DNA from: CAZILN01 sp964540005
GTDB lineage: Bacteria > Bacteroidota > Bacteroidia > Bacteroidales > SM23-62
NCBI GenBank assembly: GCA_964540005.1
Contig: CAZILN010000063.1
Coordinates: forward strand, 1 to 28,032
Direction of reading: 5' to 3'
DNA length: 28,032 nucleotides
The translations under genes were made by a program, and so were the position numbers. Under the pieces are notes generated by a model. That model saw only the letters and a list, made by a program, of their open reading frames with translations, was not told the DNA's origin and searched no databases. Positions 1-8,507 of this stretch are shown piece after piece. Each line of letters begins with the position of its first letter. Positions within the stretch are counted from its first letter, which is position 1.

Positions 1-303
1 GGGAAGGCCCTTCTCCCTGGCTGTTTTCTGCAGGTCCCGTGCGGTGAAATCAATGCCCAGTCCCAACTCGCTGTAGTAGCGGTTCGCAAATTTACTCTCA
101 ATTTTCTTGCCCAGGCGGGTAATCTTCACAACCAGCTCTACCTCATGATGTATTTCCTTGCTGAAATCAGGCAGGAAAAAGGGTTTGTTGTTCCTGACCA
201 GGCAGGCTTCATGTTTCATAAAGAAGATGGGGAATTCCGGCGGGGGATTCTTCATTTCTTTAGCATGTGCCATGTAGTTGCGGCCAATGCAAATAATTTT
301 CAA
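1..303 (-). CDS. Fumarylacetoacetate hydrolase family protein (5' part, cut by window edge)
   Basis: The first 101 codons of a FAH-fold enzyme are visible and the rest lies beyond base 1. The protein begins KIICIGRNYMAHAKEM and contains FFMKHEACL, HHEVELVVKI and GLGIDFTARDLQ, the conserved blocks of the YcgM/FAHD1 branch. The HEVELV segment supplies metal-binding acidic residues in this family. Known members are acylpyruvate hydrolases, oxaloacetate decarboxylases or tautomerases; the exact substrate cannot be read here. The start is a TTG (complement of 301-303), because no in-frame ATG lies upstream and family members begin right at the KI-CIGRNY block; the ATG at 273 would delete that block. 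It follows the DnaQ-like exonuclease gene by 39 bases on the same strand, so it is probably cotranscribed with dnaN. Family assignment is firm; function is general only. Confidence 0.88.
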   Translation of the reverse strand, partial: MKIICIGRNYMAHAKEMKNPPPEFPIFFMKHEACLVRNNKPFFLPDFSKEIHHEVELVVKITRLGKKIESKFANRYYSELGLGIDFTARDLQKTAREKGLP

Positions 304-342
304 AGCTTTAAATTTATAATTTATTGATCGGGACGCCGCAGT

Positions 343-1110
343 CTATTTCCCGAAAGTCCGTAACTTGATATTGGCCAGCACCTTCTTGGTATACAACGGG
401 AAATCCCCATTCATTATCCATCCAAAATATCCGGAATCCCTCTGGAGGATCTCCTCTACCGCCTGCCCCTTGTATTTCCCGAAATTGAATACCTCCACCC
501 CCTTCTCGTTATAAACGATGCGCCCGGCAAAATCAACATTTTTAGTCTGGGTGGAAAATTCGGAAAGAAAATCCACGTCATTCTCCAGGTTGCCATAACG
601 GTCGAGCTGTGCCTTCAGAACCTCATAGGTGGCCTTTGTATCGGCTTCCGCACTGTGAGCATCCACCAGGATTTTGCCGCAATAGAATTTATAGGCCGCA
701 CTCAGGGTGCGCTGTTCCATTTTGTGAAAGATCACCTGTATGTCCAGCAGTTTCCTGTTTCTCATATCGAAATCGATCTCAGCACGCAGGAATTCTTCAG
801 CCAGGAGGGGGATGTCAAATTTATTGGAGTTATAGCCTGCAAAATCACATCCTTCAAATTCATTGGCAAGGGTCTGTGCAATTTCCTTAAAAACAGGTGC
901 ATCCTTAACATCTTCATCAGTAATGCCATGAATTTCTGTGGCCCTGGGATCGATCGGGATGGTAGGATTCACCAGGATGGTATTGCTTTTTTCTTCTCCT
1001 CCGGGAAAGATCTTGAGCCAGGATATTTCAACTATCCTGTCGGATGCAATGTTTACACCCGTGGTTTCAAGGTCAAAAAATATGAGTGCGTTTTTAAGCT
1101 TTAATTCCAT
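343..1110 (-). CDS. DnaQ-like DEDDh 3'-5' exonuclease
   Basis: This 255-residue protein has the RNase-H-like exonuclease fold of the DNA polymerase III epsilon family. ExoI is FFDLETTG (D13, E15), ExoII includes YNSNKFDIPLL (N94, D99) and ExoIII is AHSAEADTKAT (H152, D157), so all DEDDh catalytic residues are present. The C-terminal part (about 205-255), with FNFGKYKGQAVEEI and GYFGWIMNGDFP, resembles the small DUF3820-type module found behind exonuclease domains in several phyla. The start codon overlaps the dnaN stop by one base (TGATG on the minus strand), so the two are translationally coupled. In Bacteroidota a gene like this commonly follows dnaN. That suggests proofreading or repair work with the sliding clamp, which is inferred from context rather than shown. 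Confidence 0.92.
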   Translation of the reverse strand: MELKLKNALIFFDLETTGVNIASDRIVEISWLKIFPGGEEKSNTILVNPTIPIDPRATEIHGITDEDVKDAPVFKEIAQTLANEFEGCDFAGYNSNKFDIPLLAEEFLRAEIDFDMRNRKLLDIQVIFHKMEQRTLSAAYKFYCGKILVDAHSAEADTKATYEVLKAQLDRYGNLENDVDFLSEFSTQTKNVDFAGRIVYNEKGVEVFNFGKYKGQAVEEILQRDSGYFGWIMNGDFPLYTKKVLANIKLRTFGK

Positions 1111-2240
1111 CAGGCATTTATCATCATTGGCATCAGCAACATCAGGGTATCCTCGTCTTCATTATCCTTTTCAACAGGAAGGAGGATACCTGCCCGGGTA
1201 GGATCAGAAAGCTCAACCAGCACATCCTGTGTGGTCAGATTCGAAAGGATCTCTATAAGGAAAGTTGATTTAAAGCCTATCTCCATTTCTTCACCTTCAT
1301 ACTGGCAATTGATCCGCTCATAGGCAGAAATTGAAAAGTCAATATCCTGTGCCGATACCGTGATCTGGTTACCTGTAAGCTGAAGCTTGACCAGATTGCT
1401 TGCCTGGTTGGAAAATACAGATACACGCTTGAGGGTATTATAGAACTCAACCCTGTCGATGGTGAGCTTGTTCGGATTATCTGTTGGAATGACTGAATTG
1501 TAGCTGGGATAATTCCCTTCTACCAGCCTGCAGACAAGCTTATAATCCGTCATATTGAAAAATGCATTCTTATCATCAAATTCCACCTTGACCACATTTT
1601 CTTCCCTGGACAGAACATTTTTCAGCAGGGATGCAGGTTTTTGCGGAAGAATAAAGGATGCACTCATGCCGGCTTTGGCATCCGTTCGCTTATACCTGAC
1701 AAGTTTATGAGCATCGGATGCAACAAAGCACAGGTCATCAGGGGACAGCTCCATGAAGATCCCGTTCATCACAGGCCTGAGTTCATCATTTGCCGTAGCA
1801 AAAAGTGTTTTACTGATTCCGGAGTTCAGCAATTCCGGTTCAATCTCGATGGATGCTTTCTTGTCTTCCTTAATGCTTGGCATCTGTGGAAAATCCGAGG
1901 CATTCTGTCCGACTATGGTAAATTTTCCATTATCGGAATTGATAACCACGGATAGTTTATTCAGGTCAATTTCAAAAGTAAGGGGCTGTTCCGGAAACTC
2001 CTTCAGAGTATCTGTCAGTATCCTGGCAGGTACGGCTATGCTTCCCGAATCGGTAGTATTCTCAAGTGACATTTGAGTGATCAAGGTTGATTCAAGGTCG
2101 GAGGCAGTTATTTCAAGCTGCTTATCCTCCAGCCTGAATAAAAAATTATCCAGTATGGGAAGTGTATTCTTGCTGCTGATAACACGGCTTACTGCCTGTA
2201 AATGACCGAGAAGTTCGATACTCGAAACAACAAATTTCAT
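1110..2240 (-). CDS. dnaN: DNA polymerase III subunit beta (sliding clamp)
   Basis: The 376-residue product starts MKFVVSSIELLGHLQAVSRV and shows the three-domain clamp pattern. Typical signatures are NTLPILDNFLF in domain 1, SDAHKLVRYKR in domain 2, NYPSYNSVIP near the 2/3 boundary and the C-terminal LMLLMPMMINA, which corresponds to the usual PM(R/x) tail. Length matches the family. The clamp encircles DNA and tethers the replicative polymerase and repair enzymes. The gene lies downstream of gldF-gldG-DUF4340, an order seen in other Bacteroidota. A 159-base gap with a short hairpin separates it from the DUF4340 gene, so it may have its own promoter; only a weak -7-like TCAGTTTG (complement of 2279-2286) is visible there. 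No dnaA or recF lies beside it. Confidence 0.98.
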   Translation of the reverse strand: MKFVVSSIELLGHLQAVSRVISSKNTLPILDNFLFRLEDKQLEITASDLESTLITQMSLENTTDSGSIAVPARILTDTLKEFPEQPLTFEIDLNKLSVVINSDNGKFTIVGQNASDFPQMPSIKEDKKASIEIEPELLNSGISKTLFATANDELRPVMNGIFMELSPDDLCFVASDAHKLVRYKRTDAKAGMSASFILPQKPASLLKNVLSREENVVKVEFDDKNAFFNMTDYKLVCRLVEGNYPSYNSVIPTDNPNKLTIDRVEFYNTLKRVSVFSNQASNLVKLQLTGNQITVSAQDIDFSISAYERINCQYEGEEMEIGFKSTFLIEILSNLTTQDVLVELSDPTRAGILLPVEKDNEDEDTLMLLMPMMINA

Positions 2241-2383
2241 GGGCTGGTTATTTACAATTGATGCTTACTAACTTTCTACAAACTGATTACCAATAATACA
2301 AAAAATTATCCAGACCCTCTAGTCCTGATTTCCTTTTTTTTATCCGGAATATAATTGGGAACCCGGGTTGTAAAATGCTTCTT

Positions 2384-2396
2384 CCCCGCACCGGGG
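2384..2396 (-). terminator. Short GC hairpin just after the DUF4340 stop codon
   Basis: Read on the minus strand, CCCCG-GTG-CGGGG forms a perfect five-pair stem with a three-base loop three bases after the TGA of the DUF4340 gene. The T-run that follows is short and about seven bases away, so this is a weak candidate for an intrinsic terminator or a 3'-end-protecting hairpin between the gldFG operon and dnaN. Confidence 0.35.
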
Positions 2397-2399
2397 ATC

Positions 2400-3368
2400 T
2401 CACCTGTCAGTGCCGGTAAAATAGGAAATATCCTTGAGGATCAGATCGACCTGGACATACCGGGCCAGCATGATCTCATCTACACCGTCAAGCTGAAGGT
2501 ACAGCCTGTCAAGGTCCATTTCCCCGTTCTGCTTATACCTGGGGAATATCCTCAGCCGGGTCTCATTACCCCCGGTATCGGTAATCAGTATTTCAGCCTC
2601 GGCCCCAGGGCTCTCACCCTTCAAAACTCCCGGATCGAAGGCCTCATCATACCTGAGATGGCTGAAATAAGACAGGTAGTTGTTCAGGGCCTCAACTGAA
2701 TATTCATCCACTTCCCTCTTATCTGATATGCTGAATAGGGACCACTCCCCGTCAGGCTGCCTTGCAAGCCGGAAGGATGCCCCGGGGCGATCCCGGTAAT
2801 CTATCCTGAGACCTGCAATCCGGTCCGCCCCCAGGCTGATCAGCAATTTATCCCTCCAGTAATTTTCCTCCAGCCTGTATATTGAACTTATATCCTCTGC
2901 TGAAAATCCGGGAAGGTAGACCCTGAAGGGCGCAGAAGATCCTTCCAGCATCATATAACTGGCACCCGTGCTGTTGTCATAATACATGCTGTACGCCCTG
3001 AGTAAATCTTCCCCGTGAAAAACCTCTGCCTTCCTGGCGCCATGAGTAAGTTCTTCATAGAGACGGTCAAATTCCTTTTTTGGAACAGGAACATCCGCTT
3101 GCAGCCTGTATATGGCCAGTAGTAAATTTTCAACCAGGCGTTCCCGGGCATATTGCAAACCGTTCACCCTCCAGTGTCCCTGCACCCGTTCCAGGATAAT
3201 GCTGTCCTGGCCCCCGCTTATTATTATGCGGTCGACGACAGAGGTATCCCTTACAGCAAATAGGATGTCAGTATCCCTGTAGCTGCCCCTGCGGTCCGAC
3301 AGGTATAAATAAGCGGCGATGATAAGCAAAGCCAGGAAAAGCGCCAGAAGTGGTAAGCTTCTTCGCAT
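2400..3368 (-). CDS. DUF4340 domain-containing membrane-anchored protein
   Basis: The 322-residue protein begins with a short positive N-terminus (MRRS) and one hydrophobic helix (about 4-22), followed by a long domain predicted to face the periplasm. Features typical of DUF4340 include DRIIISGGQDSIILER near residue 50, HWRVNG, the NLLLAIYRLQADVPV segment, and RVYLPGF followed by YWRDKLLI around 150-175. DUF4340 proteins are often encoded next to GldG-like ABC transporter subunits, and here the gene starts 12 bases after gldG on the same strand. It is therefore probably an accessory part of the GldFG complex. The biochemical role is unknown. Confidence 0.85.
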   Translation of the reverse strand: MRRSLPLLALFLALLIIAAYLYLSDRRGSYRDTDILFAVRDTSVVDRIIISGGQDSIILERVQGHWRVNGLQYARERLVENLLLAIYRLQADVPVPKKEFDRLYEELTHGARKAEVFHGEDLLRAYSMYYDNSTGASYMMLEGSSAPFRVYLPGFSAEDISSIYRLEENYWRDKLLISLGADRIAGLRIDYRDRPGASFRLARQPDGEWSLFSISDKREVDEYSVEALNNYLSYFSHLRYDEAFDPGVLKGESPGAEAEILITDTGGNETRLRIFPRYKQNGEMDLDRLYLQLDGVDEIMLARYVQVDLILKDISYFTGTDR

Positions 3369-3380
3369 GCTTACTAAGTA

Positions 3381-5105
3381 TTAGGAATTATTTGTTTCGG
3401 GCGGATTCAGGGCAAACCGTCTCATTCTCATGTAATTGAACAATATTCCGAATAGGATCACCAGCAATACCGGCATAAGGGAATTGATGAGTTTCCATTT
3501 CAGGTTCTCGTCCAGGCTCCTCTTCTTGTCGAGCAGGCGCATCTTGAATTCCCTTCCGCGTAAAGCCATCAGTCCCGTCTGGTCAGTCAGGTAATTCACT
3601 GCATTAAGGATCAGTTCCTTATTGCCGAATACCTGTGAAGTATAGCTGTCGACTCCCAGCTGGCCGATAACCGGTCCATCCTGCCCCATGCTGACCTCAT
3701 TACGGATCACATCCCCGTCGGCGATTATTATCATTTTTGTTTCATCACTCACATCCCTGGATCTGATTGCTCCCGCAGTGTTCAGATCAGGAACAGGACG
3801 ATTGGTGAAAACCGATTCAAACCTTCCTTCCAGCAAAACGGCCATGGGAAGGTATGACTGGTTGAACTCCTGCTGGAGCGGACCGGTGTCCGTTTCCCTC
3901 AGGGATATTTCGGCCGGCACGCTCACCGCCCTTGAATAAGGGGAAGAAGTCAGCAGTACGGACTTCCTGATGTCAGTATTACCCCCGACGGTATCGATCA
4001 CCGAACCAAAATCAATAAAAATGGCATTCAGGTTCCTGGTAATGATATGCTTGCCGGAGGGGACAATGACAGGGTAATAGTACCAGTTGCTCAGCTGCCA
4101 GTTGGTCTGTCCGCCTACCAGCCCCTTGTTCACGGGGATGACATGGCACTGTATGTCTTTCACCAGGTTCGGGTTGATCCTGACCCCGTATTTAAACAAT
4201 TGGTCCTCAATATTCAGTGGCGTATACAGGGCGTAGGTCGTTCCCATGAACAGGCTGTCCATGCTTACCTGGACCGGATCGATCAGCCACAGGACCTTCC
4301 CCCCGTTCATGATGTACTGGTCGATGACGAACTTGTCGCTTTCATCAAACCGGCTGGTGGGCTTTGCGATAATGATGGCCGCATAGTCATCCAGGCTCCC
4401 GTACATACCTCCTATCCTTCCCCTGTCAACCTGGTAAAAATTGGCCAGCTCCTTGCATATATCCCCGGTCTGGTACTGGTCCAGCTCTCCATGCCCTTCT
4501 ATGAAAGCAATTTTCTCGACCTCCTCACTGCTCAGGTTCCTGATCATATTAATGAACTCAAATTCGAGTGTCTGGATGGAATTGTTCAGGTTCATCTCAG
4601 AGTGCAGGGCCGGGTTATTCTTCAGCATGTTAACTGCCACATCTATACCATTATATGACAGTATGGCCCCGGGAAAAATGATCTTCTGTGAAGAACTCCC
4701 GTCCTTTTCCTTCACCTGCAGGCTGGTAGGCTGTAAGCCCATCCGGTATAAACGCTGTATCAATTCCCTGCTCAGGCCTGCATCCTCCTGTTTTGAGGGG
4801 TCGATGAATTCATATGCTATATTCCTGCGGCCCACTACCCTGAATTCATCCAGCAGATCGGCTATGGAATTCTTCAACCTCAAAAACCCTGCAGGCAGTT
4901 CACCGTCGAGGTACACCTTGATATATACCACATCATCCAGTCCCTCCAGTATCTCCTCAGTAGTCTCTGACAGGGAGAATCTCTTCTCAGCCGTCAGGTC
5001 AAAGCGGTAAAATATAAAAGATGAGAGGTAATTCAGCAGTACGATGATACCCATAGTGATGATCAGCCTGATCAAAGATTCCCTTTTATATTGTATTCTC
5101 TTCAT
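3381..5105 (-). CDS. gldG: Gliding-motility-associated ABC transporter auxiliary protein GldG
   Basis: The 574-residue product has an N-terminal membrane helix (about 11-33, LIRLIITMGIIVLLNYLSSF), a large extracytoplasmic region and a C-terminal helix (about 541-558, LMPVLLVILFGILFNYMRM). Family signatures include RFDLTAEKRFSLSETT right after the first helix, VYIKVYLDGELPAGFLRL, AFIEGHGELDQ and VLWLIDPVQVSMDSL. GldG forms a complex with the permease GldF and the ATPase GldA. It was first linked to Bacteroidota gliding, but it also occurs in non-gliding members, so motility cannot be deduced from it. The gene lies 18 bases downstream of gldF. No gldA is in the window, which is normal because gldA is usually unlinked. 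Confidence 0.93.
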   Translation of the reverse strand: MKRIQYKRESLIRLIITMGIIVLLNYLSSFIFYRFDLTAEKRFSLSETTEEILEGLDDVVYIKVYLDGELPAGFLRLKNSIADLLDEFRVVGRRNIAYEFIDPSKQEDAGLSRELIQRLYRMGLQPTSLQVKEKDGSSSQKIIFPGAILSYNGIDVAVNMLKNNPALHSEMNLNNSIQTLEFEFINMIRNLSSEEVEKIAFIEGHGELDQYQTGDICKELANFYQVDRGRIGGMYGSLDDYAAIIIAKPTSRFDESDKFVIDQYIMNGGKVLWLIDPVQVSMDSLFMGTTYALYTPLNIEDQLFKYGVRINPNLVKDIQCHVIPVNKGLVGGQTNWQLSNWYYYPVIVPSGKHIITRNLNAIFIDFGSVIDTVGGNTDIRKSVLLTSSPYSRAVSVPAEISLRETDTGPLQQEFNQSYLPMAVLLEGRFESVFTNRPVPDLNTAGAIRSRDVSDETKMIIIADGDVIRNEVSMGQDGPVIGQLGVDSYTSQVFGNKELILNAVNYLTDQTGLMALRGREFKMRLLDKKRSLDENLKWKLINSLMPVLLVILFGILFNYMRMRRFALNPPETNNS

Positions 5106-5123
5106 ATTCTGATCATCCTTGCA

Positions 5124-5864
5124 TTAGCCGGTCCAGGCCCTGCGATGCAGGACGTGCCTGGCAAGCAGTATAAACACGCTTATCATACTCATGAAGTAGA
5201 TCATGTCCCTTGTGTCGAGTACACCCCTGCTCATGGACCGGTAGTGTTCGCTTATCCCCAGCTTCAGAATAAGTTCACCCGTGCTTCCTAAAAGGCCGAC
5301 AGAAGAGATGGCATCAAACCCGGTATACAGGAAAAAACACAGAATAAGCGACAGGATAAACGAAATTATCTGGTTATCAGTAGTAGCCGACACAAATATG
5401 CCAACTGCCGCGTAAATACCTGCAAGGAACAGCAGTCCGGCATATGAACCCCAGGTGGCCCCCATATCAATATTTCCCGGCGGACTGCCAAGCCGGCTAA
5501 CCGACCAGAACCATACCAGGGTAGGGAGCAGTGAGAAGAGGATCAGCACGAGGGTGGCAAAATACTTGGCCAGGATAAGCGCTGTATCGGTCATAGGGCG
5601 TGTCAGCAGCAATTCCAGCGTCCTGGATTTCTTTTCCTCTGCAAACATCCTCATGGTTATTGCCGGGATCAGGAAAAGGAAGATCCAGGGAGCCAGTCCG
5701 AATAAAGATTCCAGGGTGGCATAGCCATTGGAAAGAATGTTCATATTGCTGATATTCAGGACCCACAGGAGCAGGCTGTTGGCCACCAGGAATACGATTA
5801 TAACTACATACCCGGACAGGTTGGAAAAGAACCCCGATATTTCCTTCCTAAATTGTGTCAGCAT
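5124..5864 (-). CDS. gldF: ABC transporter permease GldF
   Basis: The 246-residue protein has about six hydrophobic helices and the ABC-2 permease pattern. It starts MLTQFRKEISGFFSNLSGYVVI, and it carries the conserved loop MRMFAEEKKSRTLELLLTRPMTDTALILAKY (around 67-97), which couples such permeases to their ATPase. The C-terminus has DTRDMIYFMSMISVFILLARHVL. This matches GldF, the membrane partner of GldG. A TAnnTTTG box lies 32 bases upstream of the start, and the gene heads a gldF-gldG-DUF4340 unit. The exported substrate is unknown. Confidence 0.93.
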   Translation of the reverse strand: MLTQFRKEISGFFSNLSGYVVIIVFLVANSLLLWVLNISNMNILSNGYATLESLFGLAPWIFLFLIPAITMRMFAEEKKSRTLELLLTRPMTDTALILAKYFATLVLILFSLLPTLVWFWSVSRLGSPPGNIDMGATWGSYAGLLFLAGIYAAVGIFVSATTDNQIISFILSLILCFFLYTGFDAISSVGLLGSTGELILKLGISEHYRSMSRGVLDTRDMIYFMSMISVFILLARHVLHRRAWTG

Positions 5865-5896
5865 CGGTGAATATTTCTTTCAGTGATTTGAGAAAC

Positions 5897-5904
5897 CAAA
5901 CATA
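5897..5904 (-). promoter_or_regulatory. Candidate -7 box upstream of gldF (TATGTTTG)
   Basis: On the minus strand TATGTTTG matches the Bacteroidetes TAnnTTTG -7 consensus. It would give a leader of about 25 bases before the gldF ATG. No good -33 TTG is seen at the usual 19-20 base spacing. Confidence 0.45.
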
Positions 5905-5911
5905 ATAATAA

Positions 5912-7075
5912 TTACCATGCCTTTGAAACCCTGTAATCCAAAATGGAAGTACCGTTAAAATAAAAGTCAAGTATCCCCTCATAGCTGTGACCCTGCAAGG
6001 CCATGTTCATGGCTCCTTCCTGGCTCATCCCCAGGCCATGCCCGTACCCCCTGCCTGTAAACCTGATTGAACCTCCTTTATAATAAATATTAAAGAAGTC
6101 AGAAGGGAACTCCCAATCCTTCCTGATCTCAACAAATGATACAGAATCATTCCTTACCGCGTAATACTGTACGGGCAGCCTGCTGAAAAACCCGATTTCC
6201 CTTCCGCTTATTACAGCAGGGAGCCTGAAATGTTTCTTCTCAAGGTAAGAGATCCACTCTGAGAAACCAACTGTCCGGGTCCATGAGGCATGTTTTCCTT
6301 CCAGGCTGAAACCATCTTCTTTTGCGCACAGGTATGGAAGGTCCTTCAGCCAGATATTGCCGGAGTTCCTGGTATAACCGCCGCTATTGGAATGATAGGC
6401 TGCAAAAACAGGCACTGAATCCTTATCAACCAGGATGGCATGGCTGGTCGCAACAGCAAAATTTATCAAATCTTCGTTCCAGACCGGCATCCCATGATAG
6501 GACTGGCAATGCACTGCGTCACAGAGATTGGCTCCGGCATCGCCGTGACGCATCATATTCCTGATGGCATAGGTCCGGCAAAGAATGATCTGGGCCTTGT
6601 AGAACTCGGCCGGGGCTCCCGGACCCCCTTCTGATTCCGCCACTCCGGCCAGATAAGAGTTGAGTTCAACAGTATTTATTATGGCCACAAAACCATTCCG
6701 GACTTTGATGCTGATGCTGCCTTCATATTTTCTGCCAGGCAGGTAAGGACTGACAGGCCTGAGAGCTATTACCGCATCTTCACTGCCCGCAGTGACCTCC
6801 AGGGAATCAAGTAATTGTCCCGGCTCACCAGGACGGGCAAGCAGCAGGCGGTCCTGATACACGCTCAGATAATATTGTTTACCCGGCTCAGGATCAAATC
6901 CCGGCAAACCGGGCACTGTCCTGTGCACACCTGAAACCGGTGTGATAAGCAGTGAAGAAACAAGGTGGTCGTGGTACAGCTCTATCCGTATCTTGGAGGA
7001 GTCGGGCTGGGACAGCACCGTGAAACAACTCCATGAGAAAAGGAACAGGAATGAATATCTGGACTTCCCCTGCAT
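5912..7075 (-). CDS. Secreted SpoIID/LytB domain protein (cell-wall hydrolase type)
   Basis: The 387-residue product starts with a signal peptide (MQGKSRYSFLFLFSWSCFTVLS). From about residue 110 it has the SpoIID fold: VELNSYLAGVAESEGG, KAQIILCRTYAIRNM, YHSNSGGYT and GRGYGHGLGMSQEGA. In SpoIID, a lytic transglycosylase, the catalytic glutamate lies eleven residues before the KAQ motif; E149 occupies that place here. LytB-type relatives also activate amidases. The protein probably acts on peptidoglycan in the periplasm. Its start overlaps the lpxB stop by one base (TAATG), so it is translationally coupled to lipid A synthesis in an envelope-related operon. The organism shows no other sign of sporulation, and SpoIID domains are common in non-spore-formers. 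Confidence 0.88.
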   Translation of the reverse strand: MQGKSRYSFLFLFSWSCFTVLSQPDSSKIRIELYHDHLVSSLLITPVSGVHRTVPGLPGFDPEPGKQYYLSVYQDRLLLARPGEPGQLLDSLEVTAGSEDAVIALRPVSPYLPGRKYEGSISIKVRNGFVAIINTVELNSYLAGVAESEGGPGAPAEFYKAQIILCRTYAIRNMMRHGDAGANLCDAVHCQSYHGMPVWNEDLINFAVATSHAILVDKDSVPVFAAYHSNSGGYTRNSGNIWLKDLPYLCAKEDGFSLEGKHASWTRTVGFSEWISYLEKKHFRLPAVISGREIGFFSRLPVQYYAVRNDSVSFVEIRKDWEFPSDFFNIYYKGGSIRFTGRGYGHGLGMSQEGAMNMALQGHSYEGILDFYFNGTSILDYRVSKAW

Positions 7076-8193
7076 TATTGCTTTAAGCCATGGTAAATTT
7101 TCAGGGCTACCCGGTCAGAGACCCCCGGTTTCCCCATCTTCAGTTTAAGTTCCTGCAGCATATCCGTCATCTGCTGCCTGTAAACAGAATTGTCAAGTAT
7201 CTCTTTCAGTTCGGTGACGATATCCACTGCCAGGTTAAATTGCAGCAGTTCCTTTACTGCGGTCCGGTTCATGATCAGGTTTACCAGGGAAAAGTACGTT
7301 ACCTTAACAAAGAATTTCCCAATATGGTAAGTAAGGGGATTCATCCGGTAGATCACCACTTCAGGTGTTCCCAGCAGGGCCGTTTCCAGGGTGGCTGTTC
7401 CCGAAGTTACCACTGCCGCCCGTGCATGCACGATCAGCTCATAGCTCTGGTCAAAGATCAGACTGACCTCATGCCCCTGGATATATTTCCGGTAAGCTTC
7501 CCGGTCGAGTCCGGGTGCCCCCGCAATCACGAACTGGTAGTCAGGAAAGTCTGCGGCAGCTTTTAACATTTCCGGCAGACAGTATCTAAGCTCCTGTTTC
7601 CTGCTTCCGGCCACCAGGGCAATTATAGGTTTGTTTCCCAGTTGATTGCGGCCTTTAAAATCTTCCAGTGAATATTGCCGGGACTGAAATTTCTCTATCT
7701 CATCAATCAGTGGGTTGCCCGCAAATTCAACATGGTAGCCGTACTGCCGGTAAAATTCAACTTCAAAGGGAAGGATGACGAACATCTGGTCTACATATTC
7801 CTTAATTGTTTTAACCCGGGATTTGTTCCAGGCCCAGACCTTGGGAGAGATGTAGTACTGAACAGGTATCCCGTGCTGCCTGGCAATGCGGGCCATTCTC
7901 AGGTTGAAACCGGCAAAATCTATGAGGATCAGGCAATCGGGTGACCAGGCAAGGATATCCTTCCTGGCAAAATTATAATTACTCCTGATGATCCTGAAAT
8001 GCGCAATAACATCCAGTACACCCATATAAGCCATTTCGCGAAAATGCCTGACAAGAGTGCCTCCTTCCTGCTCCATCCCTTCTCCCCCGAAGAACCTGAA
8101 ATCCGCCTGCGGATCGGCCTTCCTGAGGGCCCTGATCAGGTTGGCGCCATGCAGGTCCCCTGAAGCTTCACCGGCAATTAAATAGTATTTCAC
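7075..8193 (-). CDS. lpxB: Lipid-A-disaccharide synthase
   Basis: This is a GT19 glycosyltransferase of 372 residues, the usual family size. It opens MKYYLIAGEASGDLHGANLIRAL, the LpxB N-terminal signature. Further conserved segments are FFGGEGMEQEGG, MAYMGVLDVIAHF, DFAGFNLRMARIARQHGIPVQYYISPKVWAWNKSR, FEVEFYRQYGYHVEFAGNPLID, ALVAGSRKQE and VTSGTATLETALLGTPEVVIYR. It joins UDP-2,3-diacylglucosamine with lipid X at the inner membrane. It sits in the surE-small membrane protein-lpxB-SpoIID string, 14 bases after the small gene. The presence of lpxB implies an outer membrane with lipid A. Confidence 0.97.
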   Translation of the reverse strand: MKYYLIAGEASGDLHGANLIRALRKADPQADFRFFGGEGMEQEGGTLVRHFREMAYMGVLDVIAHFRIIRSNYNFARKDILAWSPDCLILIDFAGFNLRMARIARQHGIPVQYYISPKVWAWNKSRVKTIKEYVDQMFVILPFEVEFYRQYGYHVEFAGNPLIDEIEKFQSRQYSLEDFKGRNQLGNKPIIALVAGSRKQELRYCLPEMLKAAADFPDYQFVIAGAPGLDREAYRKYIQGHEVSLIFDQSYELIVHARAAVVTSGTATLETALLGTPEVVIYRMNPLTYHIGKFFVKVTYFSLVNLIMNRTAVKELLQFNLAVDIVTELKEILDNSVYRQQMTDMLQELKLKMGKPGVSDRVALKIYHGLKQ

Positions 8194-8207
8194 TAGTTTT
8201 GTCTCCC

Positions 8208-8507
8208 TCAGATGAAATATTTAACCACTACCACTACTACAGCAAAAACAAAAGTAGCCATAAGGACCCCCCTGGCCAGGTACAACATGTTGGTCCAGAT
8301 AAAAATAAAGAAGACCAGCAGGTTGGGTATCACACAGAGGCTGAGTATGGAGCTCAGTATCTCTTTTGAGATCATAATGCTGAGAAATTCTCCAACATCC
8401 AGCTGATTGAACCTTACCTGGTAAAAAATAAGGATGGTGATCACCGGAACGATAAGGCCGATGGCCAGTCCGAGCCGGACATCATTATACCGGGATAATT
8501 TATTCAT
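8208..8507 (-). CDS. Small three-helix membrane protein between surE and lpxB
   Basis: The 99-residue protein has a short polar N-terminus (MNKLSRYNDVRLG) followed by three hydrophobic stretches at about 13-30, 48-72 and 76-97. It has no motif I recognise. Its start overlaps the end of surE by 8 bases and its stop is 14 bases from lpxB, so it must be translated with them. Small membrane proteins in this position occur in other Bacteroidota, which supports a real gene. An inner-membrane role linked to lipid or envelope synthesis is a guess from neighbours only. Confidence 0.75.
   Translation of the reverse strand: MNKLSRYNDVRLGLAIGLIVPVITILIFYQVRFNQLDVGEFLSIMISKEILSSILSLCVIPNLLVFFIFIWTNMLYLARGVLMATFVFAVVVVVVKYFI

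Noticed and set aside
655..1104. Long plus-strand open frame inside the exonuclease gene
   Set aside because: It is antisense to a gene with full catalytic motifs and shows no motif of its own.
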